DNA of 30,249 bases from Robiginitomaculum sp. (lineage in GTDB: Bacteria > Pseudomonadota > Alphaproteobacteria > Caulobacterales > Maricaulaceae): positions 1-30,249 of the forward strand of contig JAKIUV010000024.1 in NCBI GenBank assembly GCA_021647375.1. The letters are read 5' to 3'. The position numbers and the translations under genes are program-made. The notes beneath the pieces are model-generated. The model was not told the DNA's origin. It made no database searches and saw only the letters and a list, made by a program, of their open reading frames with translations. Shown here piece after piece: positions 24,989-30,249 of this stretch (its first letter is position 1; each line of letters starts with the position of its first letter).

Positions 24989-25004
24989 GGACAGATGCCT
25001 GTCC
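24989..25004. promoter_or_regulatory. Short perfect inverted repeat upstream of the NDUFA9-like gene
   Basis: GGACAG (24989-24994) and CTGTCC (24999-25004) pair around ATGC, about 50 bases before the ATG at 25053. It could be an operator or a leader hairpin. There is no further support. Confidence 0.3.
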
Positions 25005-25052
25005 GGGGCGTAAATGTTGCGTAGAATTGAGTAAACGGTTTCGGAGAAATTT

Positions 25053-26015
25053 ATGTCAAAGGGTTTAGTCTGTGTATTTGGTGCCAATGGTTTTTTGGGA
25101 CATTATGTGGTCAGGCGGTTAGCCAAAGATGGCTGGCGAGTGCGGGCTTGTGTGCGGCGCCCCCATATTGCAGGCGAATTAAAAGTCATGGGCGCGGTCG
25201 GTCAAATACAATTGGTGCAAGCCAATGTCCGTTATAAGAAATCCGTAGAGCGCGCTGTCGAAGGTTGTGATGCCGTGATTAATTTGACCGGAATATTGAT
25301 TGAACAAGGCCGCCAAAACTTCAAGGCCGTGCATGTTCTCGGCGCCAAAAATATAGCCGATGCTGCTCAAAATACGGGGGTTACCAATCTTGTGCATGTT
25401 TCAGCCTTGGGCGCAGACCAGCAGAGTAACAGTCGCTATGCCCGTTCAAAAGCCGAAGGGGAGCAAGCGGTTGTGGCGGCTGTCGCCAGTGTTGATATTG
25501 TCCGTCCGTCCATATTGTTTGGTGAGGGGGATGGGTTTTTCACCCGCTTTGCCGGTCTCGCCAATTTAACCATGGCTCTGCCACTTCTCGGCGGCGGCAC
25601 AACAAAGTTTCAGCCGATATATGTGGACGATCTCGCCAATGCTATTTGTAAAATAGTCAATCGAGGCTCAAGTGGGGCAATATGGGAACTCGGTGGGGCG
25701 CAGACATTTAGTTTCAAAGAATTACTACAAATCGTACTTGACGCAATTGGCAAGAAGCGCGCTCTCCTGCCTGTTCCGTGGGCAGTCAGTAGCCTGATGG
25801 GGGTGTTCGGAGAAGTTTCGGGTTATATCCCGCTGGTCAAACCATTTCTGACCCGTGATCAGGTCAAATTGCTCAAGATAAACAACGTGGTTAGCGGTAA
25901 TTATCCCGGCCTATCGGATCTCGACATTGAGGCCGAAACCATAGATGCAATTATTCCAGCAAGTTTGGCGCATTTTCGAAAGTACGGCCAATTCCACCAA
26001 GCTGAGGCTGGCTAG
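25053..26015 (+). CDS. NDUFA9-like complex I NAD(P)-binding protein (atypical SDR)
   Basis: This 320-residue protein has an N-terminal Rossmann fold (VFGANGFLGHYVVRRLAKDG, residues 8-27) and extended-SDR features (INLTGIL, VHVSALGAD, SRYARSKAEGEQAV, DIVRPSILFGEGDGFFTRF). It matches the alphaproteobacterial homologues of the mitochondrial complex I subunit NDUFA9, which binds NADPH at the enzyme's membrane-peripheral arm junction and is held not to be catalytic. The typical Tyr-x3-Lys (YARSK) is present. GGAG seven bases before the ATG supports the start. It stands alone and is convergent with the PhzF-like gene. Confidence 0.9.
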   Translation: MSKGLVCVFGANGFLGHYVVRRLAKDGWRVRACVRRPHIAGELKVMGAVGQIQLVQANVRYKKSVERAVEGCDAVINLTGILIEQGRQNFKAVHVLGAKNIADAAQNTGVTNLVHVSALGADQQSNSRYARSKAEGEQAVVAAVASVDIVRPSILFGEGDGFFTRFAGLANLTMALPLLGGGTTKFQPIYVDDLANAICKIVNRGSSGAIWELGGAQTFSFKELLQIVLDAIGKKRALLPVPWAVSSLMGVFGEVSGYIPLVKPFLTRDQVKLLKINNVVSGNYPGLSDLDIEAETIDAIIPASLAHFRKYGQFHQAEAG

Positions 26016-26022
26016 AGCCTCA
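26003..26022. other. Stem-loop over the NDUFA9-like stop codon
   Basis: TGAGGCT (26003-26009) and AGCCTCA (26016-26022) form a perfect 7-bp stem around GGCTAG, which includes the stop codon. It lies between convergent genes, so a transcript-end role is plausible. No T tract follows on either strand, so it is not a canonical intrinsic terminator. Confidence 0.35.
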
Positions 26023-26050
26023 CCTGCTTACGGACACAAAGTCAGGCGCT

Positions 26051-26885
26051 CTAGGCTTTGTATAAACGAAACGCGCCGTGCATATATGTCACGGCTTGAC
26101 CCGTAATAAACACGCTGTTTTTTTCCAGCCTCAACTTAAGTGCGCCGCCCCGCGCCGAGGCTTGATATGCCAGCATTTCCTGTTTATCCAAGCGGGCGCC
26201 CCAAAAAGGGGCTAGGGATGCATGGTTTGAACCTGTTACCGGGTCTTCATCAATACCAAATGCAGGTACAAAATAGCGGCTAACAAAATCATATCTTGCA
26301 TAGGCAGCGTCGATGTCACTGTCTCCACGCGCCATTATAATAAGGCCGTCGTCAACACCTTTTTGGGAAGACAAAGCGGATATAACACTAAAATCCGGTT
26401 TAAATTCTGCAACAGACTTTGCGTTGGGGAACATCAAGAATATATTTTTGCATGATTGCCAGGCCGCATTTGGTAGCTGGTTAAAAGCATAAAGAAAGTG
26501 TGCGGTTAATTCTATTTGCTCCATCTCAAAAGCTGGAACCTGCATTTCATAACCGTCCTGCGTAAGTGAAACGTGCAGGGGGCCAATTTTTGTTCGGAAA
26601 GTAATAGGAGAATGTGCACCTAACTCACTAAGCATCACATGTGCAGAAGCGATTGTTGCGTGGCCACAAAAATCAACTTCATGCAGAGGGGTAAACCAAC
26701 GTAAATCATAATCGCCGTCTTTGCGGGCTACAACAAATGCAGTTTCGGACAGATTGTTTTCAAGTGCTAGGGCTTGCATGGTTTTGATGGGCAGGAAAGT
26801 ATCAAGAATTACAACAGCGGCAGGATTTCCCGCGAACAACTTATCTGCAAAAGCATCAATTTGGTAAAATAGGATATGTTGGCAT
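26051..26885 (-). CDS. PhzF-family isomerase/epimerase-like protein with frameshifted start
   Basis: From the first recognisable residues the product has about 275 amino acids and the PhzF diaminopimelate-epimerase-like fold. Catalytic Glu is in NNLSETAFVV; WFTPLHEVDFCGHAT and DPVTGSNHASLAPFW are the two conserved motifs. PhzF isomerises a phenazine precursor; most relatives have unknown substrates, and no other phenazine genes are present. No ATG, GTG or TTG in this frame precedes the conserved YQIDAFADKLFAGNP. The natural ATG appears to be at 26885 in another frame. It would read MPTYPIYQIDAFADKLFAGN if the four-base homopolymer at 26866-26869 were one base shorter. Without that correction the only start is a TTG at 26839, which would remove the first beta strand. 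So this is either a sequencing or assembly error, or a broken gene. Confidence 0.82.
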
Positions 26886-26907
26886 TACTGTAGTTTACAG
26901 GACTTAT

Positions 26908-29382
26908 CTAAGCTGACAATTGTTCAGTAGATTTACGCAGTTGTTTGCCGCGAACATACCGGATTGATGCAAATAATTCACTGACGATTACCGGCTTGGT
27001 TAAAAATACGTCTGCGCCAGCGGCAAGGCACTGAGCATTGTTCTCGGCGGAAGCGTCTGCGGTAAGCGCAATTATTGGCACGTCTTTATGGGGGCCTTCT
27101 TTGGCTCTAATCGCTTCGGTCGTTTCGATGCCGCCCATGATCGGCATGCGGATGTCCATCAGGATAACATCAAAAAATTGTTCTTCCAGTAAATCGAGGG
27201 CTTCTAGGCCGTTACATGCGGCACTTACGGTACAGCCTGCCGGCTCAAGTAAAGAGCGTACAACTTCTTGGTTTGCAAGAACATCTTCAACGATAAGAAC
27301 GTTAAGCCCGTCCAGTTGATCCGGTGTTACCCGTTGGCCCTCGGTTCTAGGTTTGCGTCTGGTAAACCCACCGCGTTCGCTTTCTGCTCGGGCGCGTTTC
27401 TCTCGCTCAACACGGGCGCGTTCAAGCACAAGAGGTACGGCTGTTGCTGGAATGAGATCTTGCTCACTATTGGCATTGGTTTCCCGCTGGGCTTTTTCTT
27501 CTCTGAGGCGTTTGCGTTCTTCCATTTCTTCCATAGTGACGCCGGGGCTGAAAGTAATGCCGTGATCTTCATGGGAAATGCAATCAAATTTCGGAACACC
27601 TGTTTGCGGATCACAGGCAGCCAACTCCGCATCGACAGTTTTTAAACTAAGGGCAAATTCGGAGCCATAACCAAGTTTTGTTGTAACCGCGACATCGCCG
27701 CCCATGACGCGGGCAAAACCACGGGTTACAGCAAGACCAATGCCAGCGCCGCCGTAATCGCGGGTCATAGAGCTGTCCGCTTGGACAAATGGCCTGAATA
27801 AATCACTTTTCATGTCATCATCTATACCAATGCCGGTGTCGGCAATTATAATAGATAGCCCACACACATTAGGGTCATCTCCGGGCTTAATATCAGGGTT
27901 CATCATCGTTATATGAATATGGATGCGGCCTTCGGTGGTAAATTTAACAGCGTTGGACACCAAATTATTCATGGACTGTGCCACGCGTTTTACATCGAGC
28001 ATTAGTTCAGTGGGTACATTTTCAGCAACACCATATGTGAAAACAACCTTTGGGCCGACTTTATCTTGCCATTTATTATAGATGTCCGTGGTCATTTTAC
28101 GAATGTCGGATGGCTCCGTATATGTTTGCAAATCACCTGATTCCAGATATGTCATATCTAATATCCCCGTTAACAGCTCGAGCAGACCTTCACCCGATTC
28201 TAGTATTATTTTATTTTGGTCTCGTAAGGTTTGGGTATCCCCATATTGTGATAATAGATCAGCAATTCCTATGATACCGTTAAGAGGTGTACGAAATTCG
28301 TGAGACATAACGGATAAAAACTGCTTTTTTGCCCGCTCGCCAGCTTCCAGAGCGATTTGCGCCAGTTCTAGTGTGTGCAAAACCTTTTTACGCATGTTGG
28401 CAATATTGAAGCCCGCAACCGCTAAACAGAACAACGCCATGGCCAAAACACTTAAAATAAGAGCGGCTTGTTTGTTAGCCGCCGCTTCGGCTCGGGCCGC
28501 TTCGGCTTCTCGCTCTAAACCTTCGGCTCGTTCTTTTTGCCGCGCTTTATCATTTTCCAAAGACGCATGCAGGCCCGAAATGCCTATATTTTGGAAGTGA
28601 AGCAGGCGCTGGATTATGGTTTTGGAGCGCTGGCTTTGTAATTTCGTCGCGGTTTTTACATCGCCCTTGGCGAGGGCAATCAGCATTTCTGCGTGCAAAC
28701 GTTTGCCTTGATAGCCCGCAGGGTCTATTTTATTGTCTGTGGCAATTGTATCAAATTTCGCAAATTCCCTTTCGGCGGCGCGCGCCTGTCCCAAGCCAGC
28801 CAAAGCAATGGCGCGTTCAGAAACCAAGCCAATTTTCCGGGTCGGATCTTTTGTATTTTTTAATCCGACATTGATTGTTTTCAGTGCAGCTTGGTAGTGT
28901 TCGGCATTGTTTTGTGCTTGGGCAAAACGGTAATAGACCAGTGCATTGACGCCTTGATCAGATTTATTGCTGATGCGAAACAAAATTTCCGCCAGCTTTT
29001 CCGCCGTTTCGTAATCCCGCCATACATCAAAAGCGTAGATCATGTTGTTGATCAGGCTGATGCCGTCAATTTGTCGTCCGGAAGCTAGGCCTGTTTCAAG
29101 CACTAATTCCGTCGTTCCAATACCATCTTCTAGATTGTACAAGATGAGCTGAAGATATGAAATTAAGTCGTAAGTTTCGTATTTAACCTCATCATAGTCA
29201 GCACCCAGCTTATTTGGTATTAAATTTAACGCTATTTGAGCATCTATGAGGCCGACATCAAATTGACGACCATCAACCGCGTCAATAAATTCGAAGTCCA
29301 GTCCTAAGCTTCCAAAAACTTCTGTTATACGTGTGCGGCGATCCACGGCTTCTGCCAGACTGACAATAAAAACTGGAATCAT
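26908..29382 (-). CDS. Hybrid sensor kinase fused to the N-terminus of a GT25 glycosyltransferase
   Basis: One open frame of 824 residues from the ATG at 29382. Residues 1-40 (MIPVFIVSLAEAVDRR, then FEFIDAVDGR) are the start of a GT25 LPS glycosyltransferase; its catalytic part is absent. Residues about 50-255 are TPR-like helices typical of a periplasmic sensor region. A coiled coil (about 276-303) leads to one membrane helix at 306-327. The kinase follows: H-box QFLSVMSHEFRTP with His361, SNAVKFTTEG, DTGIGIDDD, GAGIGLAV, a charged linker, and a receiver with LMDIRMP. No signal peptide remains, so the sensor may be on the wrong side of the membrane. The ATG overlaps the preceding glycosyltransferase stop (ATGA), as expected of the original GT25 gene. 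An in-frame ATG at 29403 is also possible. Confidence 0.85.
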   Translation of the reverse strand: MIPVFIVSLAEAVDRRTRITEVFGSLGLDFEFIDAVDGRQFDVGLIDAQIALNLIPNKLGADYDEVKYETYDLISYLQLILYNLEDGIGTTELVLETGLASGRQIDGISLINNMIYAFDVWRDYETAEKLAEILFRISNKSDQGVNALVYYRFAQAQNNAEHYQAALKTINVGLKNTKDPTRKIGLVSERAIALAGLGQARAAEREFAKFDTIATDNKIDPAGYQGKRLHAEMLIALAKGDVKTATKLQSQRSKTIIQRLLHFQNIGISGLHASLENDKARQKERAEGLEREAEAARAEAAANKQAALILSVLAMALFCLAVAGFNIANMRKKVLHTLELAQIALEAGERAKKQFLSVMSHEFRTPLNGIIGIADLLSQYGDTQTLRDQNKIILESGEGLLELLTGILDMTYLESGDLQTYTEPSDIRKMTTDIYNKWQDKVGPKVVFTYGVAENVPTELMLDVKRVAQSMNNLVSNAVKFTTEGRIHIHITMMNPDIKPGDDPNVCGLSIIIADTGIGIDDDMKSDLFRPFVQADSSMTRDYGGAGIGLAVTRGFARVMGGDVAVTTKLGYGSEFALSLKTVDAELAACDPQTGVPKFDCISHEDHGITFSPGVTMEEMEERKRLREEKAQRETNANSEQDLIPATAVPLVLERARVEREKRARAESERGGFTRRKPRTEGQRVTPDQLDGLNVLIVEDVLANQEVVRSLLEPAGCTVSAACNGLEALDLLEEQFFDVILMDIRMPIMGGIETTEAIRAKEGPHKDVPIIALTADASAENNAQCLAAGADVFLTKPVIVSELFASIRYVRGKQLRKSTEQLSA
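29262..29382 (-). pseudogene. Remnant of a GT25 glycosyltransferase gene (first ~40 codons)
   Basis: The segment encodes the GT25 N-terminal beta-alpha-beta unit (MIPVFIVSLAEAVDRRTRI, GLDFEFIDAVDGR) and nothing after it. The DxD and other catalytic motifs of the family, which come later, are missing because the frame continues into kinase sensor sequence. Start overlap with the upstream glycosyltransferase gene shows it was once the next gene of that operon. The seam is near 29240-29265. Confidence 0.75.
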
Positions 29383-30249
29383 GATAGAGCGCCATGCGCG
29401 CAAGCGCGAGGGCTTGCTGCGTCCTTTTCGAGGGTTTGTGTTTCTCCGTTGAAGTGCGGGTAACGATAAGAAAGATTTTCTGTGCCGCCATCGGTTGTTT
29501 TAAAATCTGTGGTGAGAGAGCGGTCAAGCCGCATTTCGTCCCAGCCAGAAATATGCAAGATTCCAATTTCTTCATGAGGTAGGGAAGGCTCAACGAATAA
29601 TTGTTTTTCCTTGTCCCATAAAGGTTTGTACTCACACAGCCAGTGGGTGTAAGCGGGCAGGACTTCGCGCTCGTATCCTTCCAGATAACAAAGAACGCCG
29701 AGGCTTAATTGTTCTGCGGTGAAAACTTTCCCCTTTTTTAAAGCCTGTAACATAATTTCCTGCCAGCGCTTCCAGTGCGGCGCATCTTTGCGTAAGGCGA
29801 ATGCTCCTGCGAGCAAAACATGGTGAGGGTAAATTTCTTTGGCCATTTTAAAACCAAAGGCTTTTTTGATGTTGCTGACATAAAAGCCGCGTAATTTTAA
29901 AGGAATGCGCCCTAACCATTTAATACGTATCTGGCGCGGATAGGCGCGATCTGATTGGGCGGTTAGAGTAATTTTGCCTTTTGCTGCGCCTTTCAAGAAC
30001 ATTTCCACGGCTTCCCATTTTTGAATCCATGTATCGGCATCCATCCAGAAATAAGTGTCGTAGTCAGGGAAATATTCAGGAATAAACGGACGGCAGACAC
30101 AGGATTTTAAATATTCCCGCCCACGAATTTTATAAGCAGGAATATGGCATGGCCACTCAGCGTTTTTAACGATACAGCCTTCTTTTTTCAGGCGTTTTAC
30201 CTGTTCTGGTTTCAGGCCAGCATTGAGGATACAGATATCCATATCTTTG
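29379..30249 (-). CDS. DxD-type glycosyltransferase, probably cut by the window edge
   Basis: At least 287 residues of a GT-A-fold glycosyltransferase of GT8-like appearance. YDTYFWMDADTWIQKW contains the metal-binding DxD. GREYLKSCVCRPFIPEYFP and HVLLAGAFALRKDAPHW, then FTAEQLSLGVLCYLEG, are donor-fold features, and LHISGWDEM is near the end. The first in-frame ATG is at 30242, but the protein begins abruptly at a strand (MDICILNAGL) that usually lies well inside such enzymes. The frame stays open to the edge, so the true start is likely outside. It overlaps the GT25-derived start by four bases, marking an original two-gene glycosyltransferase operon, presumably for LPS or capsule. Confidence 0.75.
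   Translation of the reverse strand, partial: KDMDICILNAGLKPEQVKRLKKEGCIVKNAEWPCHIPAYKIRGREYLKSCVCRPFIPEYFPDYDTYFWMDADTWIQKWEAVEMFLKGAAKGKITLTAQSDRAYPRQIRIKWLGRIPLKLRGFYVSNIKKAFGFKMAKEIYPHHVLLAGAFALRKDAPHWKRWQEIMLQALKKGKVFTAEQLSLGVLCYLEGYEREVLPAYTHWLCEYKPLWDKEKQLFVEPSLPHEEIGILHISGWDEMRLDRSLTTDFKTTDGGTENLSYRYPHFNGETQTLEKDAASPRACAHGALS

Noticed and set aside
1..30249. CRISPR array, prophage, toxin-antitoxin pair or secretion system
   Set aside because: No regularly spaced repeats, integrase, phage structural genes or small paired regulators were recognised on either strand.

Overview
The window looks like a chromosomal piece of an alphaproteobacterium with moderate GC content. The pointers are a short RNase D without an HRDC domain beside lptC-lptA-lptB, an NDUFA9-like complex I NAD(P)-binding protein, a branched-chain 2-oxoacid dehydrogenase operon with a divergent Lrp regulator, and a membrane pyrophosphatase next to a soluble one. 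The genus cannot be fixed from the sequence. Almost all of it is housekeeping or metabolic; no CRISPR array, prophage or rRNA was seen.

Layout. 1-744: a decayed ISAs1-family transposase (reverse strand, two frameshifts, running off the left edge). 816-2318: an outer-membrane porin with a coiled-coil N-terminus. 2493-4503: a split adaptive-response (Ada) locus, with an AdaA-type regulator divergent from a PEP-mutase-superfamily enzyme and an Ogt methyltransferase. 4588-5448: a Sel1-repeat lipoprotein, then a strong bidirectional terminator. 5526-8215: hppA and ppa, the two pyrophosphatase types. 8412-10601: a soluble hybrid kinase with two receivers. 10734-11480: a SIMPL-domain lipoprotein. 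11641-11717: a CAT-anticodon tRNA. 11940-13684: an old yellow enzyme coupled to an HD hydrolase. 13685-14842: a GNAT/FemAB-like protein. 14901-21377: Lrp regulator and the bkd operon (E1alpha, E1beta, E2, E3), followed by an M50 membrane protease. 21390-24717: rnd, lptC, two tandem lptA-like genes and lptB. 24794-24880: tRNA-Leu(CAG). 25053-26015: NDUFA9-like protein. 26051-26885: a PhzF-like isomerase with a broken start. 26908-30249: a hybrid kinase whose N-terminus is the start of a GT25 glycosyltransferase, preceded by a DxD glycosyltransferase cut by the window edge.

How the genes work together. The Lrp-family protein probably controls the four-gene bkd operon that oxidises the 2-oxoacids of valine, leucine and isoleucine. 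The lptC-lptA-lptA-lptB block supplies the periplasmic bridge and ATPase of lipopolysaccharide export. HppA and Ppa both consume pyrophosphate, one conserving the energy as an ion gradient. AdaA and Ogt repair DNA alkylation.

The points most worth a second look are the in-frame GT25-kinase chimera, the duplicated LptA proteins sharing a C-x-G-R-x-C tail, a one-base homopolymer frameshift at the phzF start, GAA/GTA-type palindromic elements beside both tRNA genes, a perfect palindrome before the old yellow enzyme gene, and a K+-dependent signature in HppA.
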